Shown here in pieces: positions 26,684-41,600 of a stretch of 64,000 nucleotides of DNA (its first letter is position 1; every line of letters begins with the position of its first letter). Source of the stretch: Meghimatium bilineatum (lineage: Eukaryota > Mollusca > Gastropoda > Stylommatophora > Philomycidae); the NCBI GenBank assembly GCA_034231615.1, contig CM067309.1, forward strand, positions 31,046,798 through 31,110,797, in the 5' to 3' direction. A model generated the notes under the pieces. The model searched no databases. It was not told where the DNA came from and worked only from the letters and a program-made list of their open reading frames with translations. The translations under genes and the position numbers were made by a program.

Positions 26684-29600
26684 CTGAACTCCAACTCTGG
26701 CCTACAGCCTGTGGTATTCCTGACAGATGCAAGGTCAGTGCTTCAAGCTCTCCAGTCTGGAAAACTAACAGACTTAAAAAAACTACTTAGCGAATTGTCT
26801 TACCAGTATAGGGTAACCATGCAGTGGATACCCTCTCACTGTGGAATACCAGGAAATGAAAAAGCAGACCAACTGGCTAAAGAAGGTTCTGCCGAAGACC
26901 AACCAGATATACCAATCACCTACCATCAGAAAAAACAGATGATAAAGTCAATAAGAAAACCACAAACACCAACACAAGATGACTATCATATTATGAACAG
27001 ACCAGAACAAGTTATAATTCTACGTCTCAGAACAGGACACAACCGACTCCGCAGTCACATGTATACAAAGTTCAAGATTGGCAACACGGCCATGTGTACA
27101 TGTGGACAGGCAGCACAGAGTGCCAAACATATACTTCAAGAGTGTTCTGAGCATGAAATGCTGAGGCAGACATATTGGCCAGAGGAAACAACACTGGAAT
27201 CAAAGCTCTATGGGACACTGTATGAACTACAAAAGACAGTGAGTTTTATTAAGGAGACAGAATTACAGATATAGACATGTTTCAAGTGAACGAAAGAAGA
27301 AGAAGAAGAAGAATACGTGAGAGCACATACATGAGATAAAATAGAGACTAGTGAACGAATGTTGTGAGGAAACGGAATGTGTTGAAGGTAAGTGGGTGGA
27401 AGGAATAGAGGAGACAATTGTGGGGACCAGTTCTATAAAAGTACTTCATATAGCTGACTGTTTTACGAGTTTCTTAAGTTCCTCCTCAATTATACAGTCC
27501 CTTGACAATATAGGAATGTCTAAATTACGTCTTTAGAAAGAGTGATCTTAAAAAAGTTTGGCAGTTGTTGATATGGGGACTGGTAAAATTCATTCATTCC
27601 TTCATTTTCCTTTTGCGCTGAAGTTAGCGCATATGGCAAAGGTCAGATCTCTCCAATTCTGTCTGTTCAAAGCTATTCTGTGCAGTTCTTGAATAGTATG
27701 AATATTGGTTGTTTTACTTTCTCTAAGTATTGTTCTTCTGAGTCGTTTGGTCTACCCCTTGCTCTTTTGCCTGTAGGTATCCATTCAAGATATTGATGGT
27801 GTATTATGTTGGTGTCTGCGCTTAGGATATGCCCGATGTAGGACCAACGGACTGGTAAAATATTGTTGACATAATTCTTTAGTTGTTAACCAGCTCCTGT
27901 AGTGCAAAGAACTCTGAAATCATCGGGTGTAAAGTAGCGCGATTTTACACTCCCTATAGTACAAGGAAAACTAATATCTCAGGAAAATCACAAACACAAT
28001 TACAAAGACTTTAAGTCAAACGAGACACTATAAGAATACATCACAGATGTTATTAGAAAAAGGCGTTGGGCATACATCGGTCAAGAACTCAGAATACATG
28101 AAGACATAATTCCACGTCAAGTCTTTACATAGTCAACGAGTGGCAAGAGAAAAAGAGGAAGACCAAAAACAACACTGAAAAGAACTATTGAAAAATAAAT
28201 CACAATTAGCTGGTATGAAAATTTACGATCTGGAACAACTGGCTGTTGATCGACAAGCATGGAGAGCTATGACATCTGCCATATATGTAACTAGCTTGGC
28301 GTAAGAGGAAAATAATGATGAGGATAGTACAAAGAACTCTGCAATCTATCTATCTATTCGCTAAACACTTTTCTGTCTTTCAGCGTCAGAAGAGTTTTCT
28401 GGAGATGGCTCTCGTGTGTGCTGAGTATATTGCGGAGTGTGTCGCCTCTTTTATTTCGGTATTCCATCGTTGTAGTGGTCGGCCAATAGGTCTGCCTTGA
28501 CTGCATCTGTGTAGTATAGCTTGCTGTAGTATGTTGTCCGATGGTAGTCTGATGATATATGCAAACCATTTTATCTGTTGTCTCTTAATATATTCCAAGA
28601 TTGAAGTGGTACCGGTTCTTTGTCTAATGTCTTCATTTCTATTAGCGATATTACTAGGATTCTGCGCAAGCATGCCATTTCAATAATCTGTAATCATCAG
28701 GTGTAAAGTGGCGCGATTATACTTTTTCCGTGATGACACATCTAGAATTTTCCGTCAAAAAGGAGTCTGTCCGTGATGACACATCGAACATTTCCGTCAT
28801 CAAGGAGTCTGTGATGACACATCTAGAATTTTCCATCACCAAGGAGTCTGCCACAAAAGGACTAAGGTGCAATGCCCGTATCGCAAAACACGATAGTTAG
28901 CTTATGTATCGTGATCATCTAGGTGGATTATTTGATAGAAGACAAAAGTAAGAAATGAAGACAAGATGTGCCAATGAAGACAAAATGTGCCAATGAAGAC
29001 AAGATGTGCCAAAGAAGACAAGATGTGCCAATGATGATTACACAGACATAATACACACACAGACACGATGAGTGTAAGAGAAGCGATATATGGGGTTTAC
29101 AGGAAATCTATAGAAAGATGGGCACTGCGAGATGTGAAAGAAATATAAAAATTGTCAGTGAAAAGATGTATAGTTGCCAGGTATCTTCAGTGGAAGTTTG
29201 AGAACAAACGCAGAAGGAAACAACGAAGAAGAAGAACTGCAAGAGAATAGGATGATGACAGTAAATCATAGACACAGATGTTGTATTAACACATACAGCA
29301 ACAATTGAATGGTGAGAATACAAACACGATAAACAACATGGACATGCATGTGGCTGGTATTTTACAATGTTCATCCACTAGTGTATAACTACAACGATCC
29401 CTCATGTGGTTGTATAACTACAACGATAGCTCATGTGGTTGTATAACTACAACGATTCATCGGTTGTAAGTTTATATGGTGGTAAGCAAAGAATATTCTA
29501 ACATCTAAAGTTCTAACATAGTGATAGTGTCTTTATGAGTGTTCTAACATGCTGATGTTCTATATGTGTTGTCCTAGCAAATTGTATTTCGGCTTGCCTT

Positions 29601-32600
29601 TATTTATAAATATAAAACTACACCGGAATTAGGACTGCCTATTGCGCTTACAAAATTGTTGACACAACGCATGCCATTTCATTGAATTATGGAAATAAGC
29701 TGGATTTTTTGTAGGACCATTGTCTTGCTACAAGAAAGATCCAGCGGGTATGTGAGAGTAAACGTTAACGGCAAATATAAAACAAACGAATAAGATGAAC
29801 AACAGCGGAGAAAGAAGCAGCCCCATACACAAACTTGACATGAATCATTGCGTTGACACTCGTGTATATTCTCTTCAATAACCTGCAATCAGCTACAGAC
29901 ACAAGCACTTACAACATCTCCACAAACATGTTGGACATTTCAAGAGTTGGTGTTTCAAGTACATGGACACACTTGTTACAAAAATCCAATTCATCTTGAA
30001 AAAAAAATTATAAACATAAGTACATGGACTCTTGTGTGTAGCTACACTCAAGGAATAGCAATAAGCAACAGAACAAAGCAGCCTCGAAAACAGAAACACT
30101 TCCCCTTCAGGCACACTAGAACAACCACAAGAAGACTAGGCCCTAACAAGTTTCTCCAAGTGCACCCTCGACTTCAACCAGATATGACAATGACGATTAA
30201 AGAGCGCTCCTTGAGATACTGAAGTGGAGGCCATTAGCGGGTGATTTTATGGGCGTCGCTCAAGTTAGTGTTGATATGTTATTATGTGAAGTGGGCTGAC
30301 TCACCGCTGGGATATGTCACTTTCAACATACCTGGCAATACACTGTTGTGTTATCATGTATTTTAAACACAGGACCTTATGCTTGCATGACTTGAACTGT
30401 TGTTATCGCCATCCTTTTTTTTAACGAAGAAAAATCAACAAACATAGGCCGAAGTAGCGCGGTGCATTAACTTCATATGTGGGCAATGAGAGAACGTAGA
30501 TAGATAGCTAGAGAGAGAGAGAGAGATAGAGTGGCAGAAGCGGACCGGGTGTAAGAGAAGCACTGTGGGGGTGTACAAGCAAGATCTAGACATAGAAAAG
30601 CATGATCCATGACTAATTTCCCATATAAAGATATCAGACTGTTAATCTGGGGGGTCCTGGTGACTGGCTGGTTAATACTGTAATCTTCACATTTTTTAAT
30701 GATTGCAATCTCTGATATAACCAAATTGGAATAACATCAAAGGTTCAATGAAGTCTGCTTCATCACAAGAGATAGATTTTGTTTAACCATAAACCAAACA
30801 AATCCAACATTAAGCAAGTCTCATGAAACTGGTATCATAACACATCTGAGAAATCACAGGCGGCAGGTGTGAAGTCTACAAATAACACAGGAAGCAGGTG
30901 TGAAGTCTACAAATAACAAAGGAGGCAGGTGTGAAGTCTACATATAAGACAGACGGCAGGTGTGAAGTCTACAAATAACACAGGAGGCAGGTGTGAAGTC
31001 TACATATAAGACAGACGTCAGGTGTAAAGTCTACAAATAACATAGGCGGCAGGTGTAAAGTCTACAAATAACACAGGTGGAAGGTGTGAAGTCTACAAAT
31101 AACACAGGTGACAGGTGTAAAGTCTACAGATAACACAGGTGGCAAGTGTGAAGTCTACAAATAACACAGATGGCAGGTGTGAAGTCTACAAATAACACAG
31201 GTGGCAGGTGTGAAGTCTACATATAAGACAGGCGGTAGGTGTAAAGTCTACAAATAACACAGGTGGTAGGTGTGAAGTCTACAAATAACACAGACGGCAG
31301 GTGTGAAGTCTACAAATAACACAGGTGGCAGGTGTGAAGTCTACAAATAACACAGACGGCAGGTGTGAAGTCTACAAATAACACAGGTGGCAGGTGTAAA
31401 GGCTACAAATAACACAGGTGGCAGGTGGAAGTCTACATATAAGATAGGCGGTAGGTGTGCAGTCTACATATAAGACAGGCGGCAGGTGTAAAGTCTACAA
31501 ATGACACAGACGGCAGGTGTGAAGTCTACAAATAACACAGGTGGCAGGTGTGAAGTCTACAAATAACATGCGGCAGGTATTAAGTCTACAAATAACACAT
31601 GCGGCAGGTGTGAAGTCTACAAATAAGACAGAGGGCAGGTATGAAGTATACAGATAACACAGCTATTCTGCTGCTGAGACACATACTCGTATTGCCTTCA
31701 AACAATATATTTCCCTAATGCATTCACAATCTGCGTGACAAATGAAACCATTCTGTTACCATTAAAAACACACACACATTCACACACTCTCGCAAATACT
31801 TTCCCTCTCTCCGGTCCCCTCTCTCAAGTTGGATTATTCAGTTGAACCATGCATCGTTAAATACATCACAAAATACGATTATTGTGTCCTCTGATCAACT
31901 TACGTTTTCACCAAAATAAAACAAGGCACCTTACAATTTACACCATACAACTTATTTTGTGTGTGTGGTCCACAACGAAACAAATACAGGAACCACGCTG
32001 GATACACTCACATCACAATTATATGGATACACTCACATCACAAATATATGGATACACTCACATCACAATTATATGGATACACTCACATCACAATTATATG
32101 GATACACTCACATCACAATTATATGGATACACTCACATCACAATTATATGGATACACTCACATCACAATTATATGGATACTCACATCACAATTATATGGA
32201 TACACTCACATCACAATTATATGGATACACTCACATCAGAAATATATGGATATATTCACATCAGAAATATATGGATATATTCATATCATAAATATACTAC
32301 ACGGCAGAAAAAAGAGGCATAAGGTACAACTGGAATTTCATCAAAGTGGTTTATTCCACAGTTTGGTTACACAGGGCTGGGAACCAATTTCACTAGTTGG
32401 TTAGGCGCAGCTGGGAACCAATTTCAATGCTTGGTAGGCACTAATGGGAACACAATTTATAGTGACCCTCACCATTATAAGACCTATTGGCTAATGGGAA
32501 AATAGCCTTCTAAAATGACACATTAAAATTTGTCCGTGATGTTCATTGGATGTCGACACAAAGTATAATCATGGTGACCAATCATTTCTGGTCGTGACTG

Positions 32601-35600
32601 AAACAAGGTTGTGAAGCACTGTCATATTTTTTTTTAAACCAATTATCCAAATATTTGCATATCATGTGAATTAGATCTACATATTTCAAAAACAAAATCA
32701 CAAACTAAACCAAGTTATTTAGATATTGGTTTTATTTTTAAGAGTTAATAAATATGTACCTGGGAAATGACAGAGGATGAAGTCTTCGTGTGCACAAGAC
32801 ACGACTGTTCATGTTAATTCAGCGCATCTTAACACAAAAACTCTGCTGCTCATGTCCAACCCAACCCATGTAAACACAAACTACTATTTTGTCAAAATAC
32901 TCTAACATCACCGAAATCACCGAATATGATGCTTAACAACTAACAATTTAAATCAGTATACAGCAACAGCAACCTGGAATCCTCCACTCACACAAAAATA
33001 TCACAGCAACCTGGAATCTTCCACTCACACAAAAATATCACAGTAACAGCAACCTGGAATCCTCCACTCACACAAAAATATCACAGTAACAGCAACCTGG
33101 AATCCTCCACTCTCATAAAAATATCACAGTAACAGCAACCTGGAATCCTCCACTCACACAAAAATATCACAGTAACAGCAACCTGGAATTTTCCACTCAC
33201 ACAAAAATATCATAGCAACCTGGAATCCTCCACTCACACAAAAATATCACAGCAACAGCAACCTGGAATCCTCCACTCACACAAAAAATATCACAGCAAC
33301 AGCAACCTGGAATCCTCACATGCATAAAGAAATAAGTTTTCGAATATGAAATAATAACACACATTTTGGTAAATTATCAAAAACAGCCTGGAACAACAAC
33401 AAGAAGTTGACATTGAAGACCAAAGATCTACCAGGCATGCGTACTCAGTGTGTTCTTAATGAGTCTGAAACCTGGACACTATACTCACAGCAATAAATAG
33501 TTTGAACATGGGCACCATACTCAAAACCAGAAATAGTCTGAAACATGGACACTATACTCACAGCCAGAAATTGTCTGAAATGTGGACACTATACTCACAG
33601 CCAGAAATTGTCTGAAATGTGGACACTATACTCACAGCCAAAAATTGAACTATTTAAGTTGTCTATCAAGGGGTAGGATAAGGCTAGCAAAAATGAGGTT
33701 GGCTCCTACACAGGGTTAAGTCTTGAACAATAATCGCCACATAACTTTCAACTTGGTCAAGTTCAGAGTGAAACAACAATCACATCCCAAAATGTGTGAA
33801 CTTTCACATAGTTCTAGAAGAAGAGGCATGCCAACGTTGCCATATAAATATGCATACAAGTCACCATGAATAATTTTGTCATCGCTTGTGAGAGATGTAA
33901 CAAGCTGGCAGAAGATCGAATGACATGGAGAATAATCCTGTGTGGTGGCGATGCAACACTTTAGAATGCAGAACTGAAGCACCAAAGCTCATACAACAGA
34001 ATGCAACAGTCCAGCGAAGGCATGTTTCCATGCTTATTCTGTATCAGACCAAATTGACCAAAGACTGACATGTTTAGTTATGAAAAGATGTTGGACTCGT
34101 GCCAGCTTAACTTGATGTGGTACATGATTGCTTCAGACATTCTGTCAAGATGAATTAAGTCATAAAAACATTGTCTACCCTATACGGTTCGCATGGTGTT
34201 TAGGAAGATAATGATGGAACCCAGAGGTAGTAGGTGCTTGTCCATCTTATTCACATTGCAAGACGGTAGAGTTTGATTTCCAGTTCCAGATTAGTGGTTC
34301 TCTATGATTCCTTATTAATCTAGAGCTGATGTTCCAGCTGTTTTCTAGTTATACTGTCCCATTTGTTCTATAGATACGCTGTCCAGGCTGTTCTCTAGAT
34401 ATGCTGTTTCAGCTGTTCTCTAGATATGCTGTCCCAGCTGTTCTCTAGATCTGCTCTTCCAGCTGTGTTCTAAATCTGCTGTCCTATCTGTTTTCTATAT
34501 CTGATGTCTCAGGCATTCTCTAGATCTGCTGTCACAGCTGTTCTCTAGATGTGCTGTCCCAGCTGTTTTGACTATATATGACTGTAGGATGCGATGCAAC
34601 AAATTGTACAATCTTCTACTCTGGGGCAATCTTTGGCATGACTTTGTTGCATGACTTTCTTGCAGGCTTACAAGCGAAGACGCAGATAAAAGAGTTGATT
34701 CCAACAGTACATGCAGATTTCTCCAGTGGTCTTTATCACAGCGGCAACAACGGGCTGGGGTAGTCCCCATGATTTCCACTCCATTTTCTTATGCCTCATT
34801 TCCATATGCCGCAGCCTCATTTCCATATGCCGCAGCCTCATTTCCTTAGCTAGGTAGGACAACAATGATCTATCGAAGAAGCTGGATTTTATAGCGATGT
34901 GCAGAGTAGAACACTCGTACACAGTACATGCACTAAGAAGATCCAGCAAACAACAAGAAAAAAAACAAGAGGAAAAAACCCAATCAATTTTAAGGTGAGC
35001 AACTGCTAAATGGGCTACAGGTAATTAACTATCATTATTCAATAAAAGAAGCAACATAGTTCACTGGGGTTATCTCAGTGCTAAAACGTCTTGACAGACC
35101 ACTTTCTATTCCCCGGGACAATACATTTAATTTATACCCAACAATGCACGCTGGCATGGGGGACACGATATTTCACCCCGACACACTGCAAACTTCCTGG
35201 CAAGACAAGAGTTATGACGGTGAATCAAACATAGATTAGATATTTAAGTCTCATCAGTATGTATGAGATTCGGTCTCTGCTGTGAGTGTGTGTCAATTTG
35301 CTACGGCAGCTGTCAAAGTGACATTCTAAAGCTCTTAGTAATAAGCAATATGTATGCAGTGATACATGAATCTGGGGGTCAACATACGAGGATAGTCTTT
35401 TCTATAATATTTTTTTTTTATTTGGTCTCTGTAAGAGAAGCTTAATCTCTCTGTCTCTATCACAGTCTGTGTGTGTGTGTATGTGTGTGTGTTCTCTCTG
35501 TCTCTATCACAGTCTGTGTGTGTGTGTGTGTTCTCTCTGTCTCTATCACAGTCTGTGTGAGTGTGTGTGTTCTCTCTGTCTCTATCACAGTCTGTGTGTG

Positions 35601-38600
35601 TGTGTGTGTTCTCTCTGTCTCTATTACAGTCTGAGTGTGTGTATGTGTGTGTGTGTTCTCTCTGTCTCTATCACAGTCTGTGTGTGTGTATGTGTGTGTG
35701 TTCTCTCTGTCTCTATCACAGTCTGAGTGTGTGTATGTGTGTGTGTGTGTTCTCTCTGTCTATATCACAGTCTGAGTGTGTGTATGTGTGTGTGTTCTCT
35801 CTGTCTCTATCACAGTATGTGTGTGTGTGTGTGTTCTCTCTGTCTCTATCACAGTCTGAGTGTGTGTATGTGTGTGTGTGTGTTCTCTCTGTCTCTATCA
35901 CAGTCTGTGTGTGTGTTTCCATCTGGACAATGTCTTTGATTATTAAAATTAATAGAACTTCACCAACTATTTGTCAAACCCCCCTCCCCCACAAACATGA
36001 TTTGAATATAGTAGAGAAATCATCATCATGTGCCATGCCGGCTGGCGTAGGTGGTCATGGCTCTCCACAGCTCTCTGTCGACAGTATTATGTGTCAAAGT
36101 CGTTGTTGTTTCCATGCCGTGCCCGGTTGTCAACTGTCTAATATTTTCTCACGTTGTCGCCCTCTGTCTCTGTTGCCTTCAATTTTGCCTGTTGTGACTA
36201 TGTTCTCTAAACCTGCCTTTCTCATGACGTGGTAAAAAAATAGAAGACTGCCTTTTTCTTAAGGTCCATTTCGCATTTGACTCTTTCAACACCTCTACAT
36301 TAGGTTTTTCTGGCAGTCCATAGTATTTTCAGCATTATTCTGTAGAACCACATCTCTGTTGCCTCTAATTTTCCACTTTCCAGTTTGTTTATTGTCCAAG
36401 ACTCGCACCCATATGTTAGTATAGGGGTTATATAGCACTGCAGACCTCTCTTTCTCACATCTAATGACAAGGTCATATTACACAGTCTATTTTTCATTTT
36501 ACTGAATGTTGTTTTGCCTGTCCTATTCTGCATCTTATTCCAGAGAAATGCAAGATACAAAAAACAAAAATTGATATCAAATAGCGTTAGATTTGGAGAT
36601 ATTGGTAGCATATTCTATTCAGGACGTAGCCATCAACTCAACATTTTTTAGCTGTGCTGATTTTCTATGAAATATTTTCTGGATTAGAAACTCATTCCCA
36701 TAAGTGCTCCGCTCTCTGTTTCAGCAGAGATCCCAGTGTGTGTAGACTCTGAGTACCGGTCAGGTGTTGATTGTGTGATCTTCCGGACTTTCCAAAATAT
36801 TTACTTTTTCTTCCCTCACCTCTAGATACTCCCATTTCTAACATTCTCTGTATGTGTACGTTCAAGCCTCATTGACATTATCTTCATCTTGAAATGAAAT
36901 TATTACTGCATTCATTAAGTCTGCTTTATCTATTCTCAGCATTGTGCCGTCTATCGCCGCATTGCCTGCTAATAAGTCGGCTCTCTCGTTTCCTCTGACC
37001 CAGCATGACCAGAGCAGTATATCCATGTAATGCTCCAGACAACTGAATTGTTTAAGTCCCACCATTATTTTCTTAGCATGAACTTTTCTATTTTGCGCAG
37101 CATGCTATGAGAGTCTGTGAGTATTATCCAATGTGTCGATGTATCAGTTTTGAACCAATTACGTGCTGCTGTAACTCCCTCTATCTCCATCCTCATGCTC
37201 AGACAATATAAATACGTTCAGTAGTTTGCCACTGCTTTGTGAGCGGTCCAGATGATCAAATGCCTGTGGCGGGGATCGAACTCGGTACCTTAGCCGTCAC
37301 AGACGCGCTAAATTCTGAGATGTATGACTATAAAATAGTAACTGAAGCAATTTAAGACAGTGCTTTAATTCAGATACTCTTTATTTCTTTCCTGATATCT
37401 TCATCTCTCCGTCTATCTCTTCTGGTGACATTTATAGCTTTCTTCAAACATCTCGTTTCACATACCGTGATCTTTTTTCGCTATTGTCTTTGTCAATGTG
37501 TCCATGTTTGACATTGATAACACAGAGTTGGTATAAAAATAATGTTTGTCAATTGTCGCTATTGCATATTGATGGATGTTTGAGCATTCAAGACAGCTAG
37601 TATGTCACATCATTGGCTTTCTGACATCCTATTTCGATCTCCTTCTCGAGTTTACCCTCCTCTGTAATGATATTTCCTTATAATTAGAACTCCTTATAAT
37701 GTCAACTGCTTTAGTTTTATGCCACTGACATACAAATTTAACTGGACATGCTTATCTTCACAGTCTCTTTCTTAGATGTGTTTAGTTGCATGTTGTATTG
37801 TTAGCATGCTGTATTGTTAGCATGCTGTATTGTTAGCATGCTGTATTGTTAGCATGCTGTATTGTTAGCATGCTGTATTGTTAGCATGCTGTATTGTTAG
37901 CATGCTGTATTGTTAGCATGCTGTATTGTTAGCATGCTGTATTGTTAGCATGCTGTATTGTTAGCATGCTGTATTGTTAGCATGCTGTATTGTTAGCATG
38001 CTGTATTGTTAGCATGCTGTATTGTTAGCATGCTGTATTGTTAGCATGCTGTATTGTTAGCATGCTGTATTGTTAGCATGCTGTATTGTTAGCATGCTGT
38101 ATTGTTAGCATGCTGTATTGTTAGCATGCTGTATTGTTAGCATGCTGTATTGTTAGCATGTTGTATTGTTAGCATGTTGTATTGTTAGCATGTTGTATTG
38201 TTAGCATGTTGTATTGTTAGCATGCTGTATTGTTAGCATGCTGTATTGTTAGCATGCTGTATTGTTAGCATGCTGTATTGTTAGCATGCTGTATTGTTAG
38301 CATGCTGTATTGTTAGCATGCTGTATTGTTAGCATGCTGTATTGTTAGCATGCTGTATTGTTAGCATGCTGTATTGTTAGCATGCTGTATTGTTAGCATG
38401 CTGTATTGTTAGCATGCTGTATTGTTAGCATGCTGTATTGTTAGCATGCTGTATTGTTAGCATGCTGTATTGTTAGCATGCTGTATTGTTAGCATGCTGT
38501 ATTGTTAGCATGTTGTATTGTTAGCATGTTGTATTGTTAGCATGTTGTATTGTTAGCATGTTGTATTGTTAGCATGCTGTATTGTTAGCATGCTGTATTG

Positions 38601-41600
38601 TTAGCATGCTGTATTGTTAGCATGCTGTATTGTTAGCATGCTGTATTGTTAGCATGCTGTATTGTTAGCATGCTGTATTGTTAGCATGCTGTATTGTTAG
38701 CATGCTGTATTGTTAGCATGCTGTATTGTTAGCATGCTGTATTGTTAGCATGCTGTATTGTTAGCATGCTGTATTGTTAGCATGCTGTATTGTTAGCATG
38801 CTGTATTGTTAGAATGCTGTATTGTTAGCATGTTGTATTGTTAGCATGTTGTATTGTTAGCATGTTGTATTGTTAGCATGTTGTATTGTTAGCATGTTGT
38901 ATTGTTAGCATGTTGTATTGTTAGCATGTTGTATTGTTAGCATGTTGTATTGTTAGCATGTTGTATTGTTAGCATGTTGTATTGTTAGCATGTTGTATTG
39001 TTAGCATGTTGTATTGTTAGCATGTTGTATTGTTAGCATGTTGTATTGTTAGCATGATGTATTGTTAGCATGTTGTATTGTTAGCATGTTGTATTGTTAG
39101 CATGATGTATTGTTAGCATGTTGTATTGTTAGCATTTTGTATTGTTAGCATGTTGTATTGTTAGCATGTTGTATTGTTAGCATGTTGTATTGTTAGCATG
39201 TTGTATTGTTAGCATGTTGTATTGTTAGCATGTTGTATTGTTAGCATGTTGTATTGTTAGCATGTTGTATTGTTAGCATGCTGTATTGTTAGCATGTTGT
39301 ATTGTTAGCATGTTGTATTGTTAGCATGCTGTATTGTTAGCATGCTGTATTGTTAGCATGCTGTATTGTTAGCATGTTGTATTGTTAGCATGTTGTATTG
39401 TTAGCATGTTGTATTGTTAGCATGCTGTACTGTTAGCATGCTGTATTGTTAGCATGTTGTATTGTTAGCATGTTGTATTGTTAGCATGCTGTATTGTTAG
39501 CATGCTGTATTGTTAGCATGTTGTATTGTTAGCATGTTGTATTGTTAGCATGTTGTATTGTTAGCATGTTGTATTGTTAGCATGCTGTATTGTTAGCATG
39601 TTGTATTGTTAGCATGTTGTATTGTTAGCATGTTGTATTGTTAGCATGTTGTATTGTTAGCATGTTGTATTGTTAGCATGCTGTATTGTTAGCATGTTGT
39701 ATTGTTAGCATGTTGTATTGTTAGCATGTTGTATTGTTAGCATGTTGTATTGTTAGCATGTTGTATTGTTAGCATGTTGTATTGTTAGCATGTTGTATTG
39801 TTAGCATGTTGTATTGTTAGCATGTTGTATTGTTAGCATGTTGTATTGTTAGCATGTTGTATTGTTAGCATGTTGTATTGAGCAGGTGTGTGTGTGCTGC
39901 AGTTTATATTCAGATTGGTATATTAAACTTTGATCATCTGTCAAATAGCAGTTCGTTTAGTGAGCTGTATTATTCAATTGATGTCTCTTGCAAAAGGTGG
40001 ATTTGTTTATAATGAAAAAATTGTCTACATTGTGGAATTTTCTACATATAGGAAAAATAATCTTCATAACTTGCCACATATCCTACTTAGTGGAGAGCGG
40101 GCTTATCACGTAGTGGAACTGGGGCTTATCACTTAGTAGAGTGGGGTTTCAGTGCTGTATCACTTAATCTCACGATGATAAGAAACCGTTTGGGCATTGT
40201 TCATGAGGTGATATACGCAATCGTCTTGCGAACATGGATCAAAAATTGAGGAGCATAACTCAATCATGAGTTGAATCCTGCAGACTGAGGCACATCTTTA
40301 GTTCCAATTTTACATTCCTTAATTGATGTAAGAGAATTGGTGCCATATCCTATTCAAGAATCAAACCAACATTTTTTGGCTGTGGTGATTTTCTAGGAAA
40401 TATAAATACGTACAGTAGTTTGCCATTGCTTTCTAAACGAATGTATGCATAAAAATACAAATATTACTTAAAATATTGTTCTATATTGGTATCCTCACTT
40501 TTCCACACATTTTATTCTGTAGGATCCATTGTTTGTAGAATAACGAGTAAGATATATGAGAAAAACGATATGGGATAGTGGTAAACAGCTGGAGTAGAGG
40601 TTGTAGTTATATCAATATCTATACGAAATATGGGGAAAACGATATGGGATTGTGTTAAACAGCTGGGGTAGAGGGTGTAGTTCTGTGATATCTATACGAA
40701 ATATGGGGAAAACGATATGGGATTGTGGTAAACAGCTGGGGTAGAGGTTGTAGTTCTGTGATATCTATACGAAATATGGCGATGGCTGGACGAATGTTGG
40801 AGAAACACTGCTCTTAATGCGCTAACCAGAAATGATGAAATTGTCTTCAGCCACACTTTCATTGTTTACTATGATATTGTGTTTTGTTCATATATTTTGT
40901 TGTTGACAGGATTGTGGAGGAAATGTTCATTCCCCTCTCTAGCTATACGTATTTATGGAGTAATATCAAATATACTTATCAAGCAATTGTTGAATAATTT
41001 CAGTCACATAATGAGGTTGTGTGCACGAAGTCCCCCAGTCACATAATGAGGTTGTGTGCAGGAAGTCCCCCCAGTCACATAATGAGGTTGTATACACGAA
41101 GCCCCCAGTCACATAATGAGGTTGTGTGCACGAAGTCCCCCAGTCACATAATGAGGTTGTGTAAATGAAGCCCCAAGTTACATAATGAGGTTGTGTACAT
41201 GAAGCCCCAAGTCACATAATGAGGTTGCGTACATGAAGCCTCCAGTCACATAATGAGGATGTGTACACGAAGCCTTCAGCCACATAATGAGGTTGTGTAC
41301 ACGAAGCCCCAGTCACATAATGAGGTTGTGTACACGAAGCCTTCAGCCACATAATGCGGTTGTGTAAACGAAGCCTTCAGTCATATAATGAGATTGTGTA
41401 CACGAAGCCCCAACTATCGGTAAAAAAAACACAGAAGAAAAGGTTCATTTTAAACTAGCAGTTTTAAATACAATCAATATTGTGGTTATATTTTCCCTTC
41501 TAACTGCAGAAAGCCACAACAATACCACACAGAACAGTGTATCGTGGAAAGTAAACATAAATTGGGTGGGTATTGTTTGCCACAATGACAACCAATTCAG

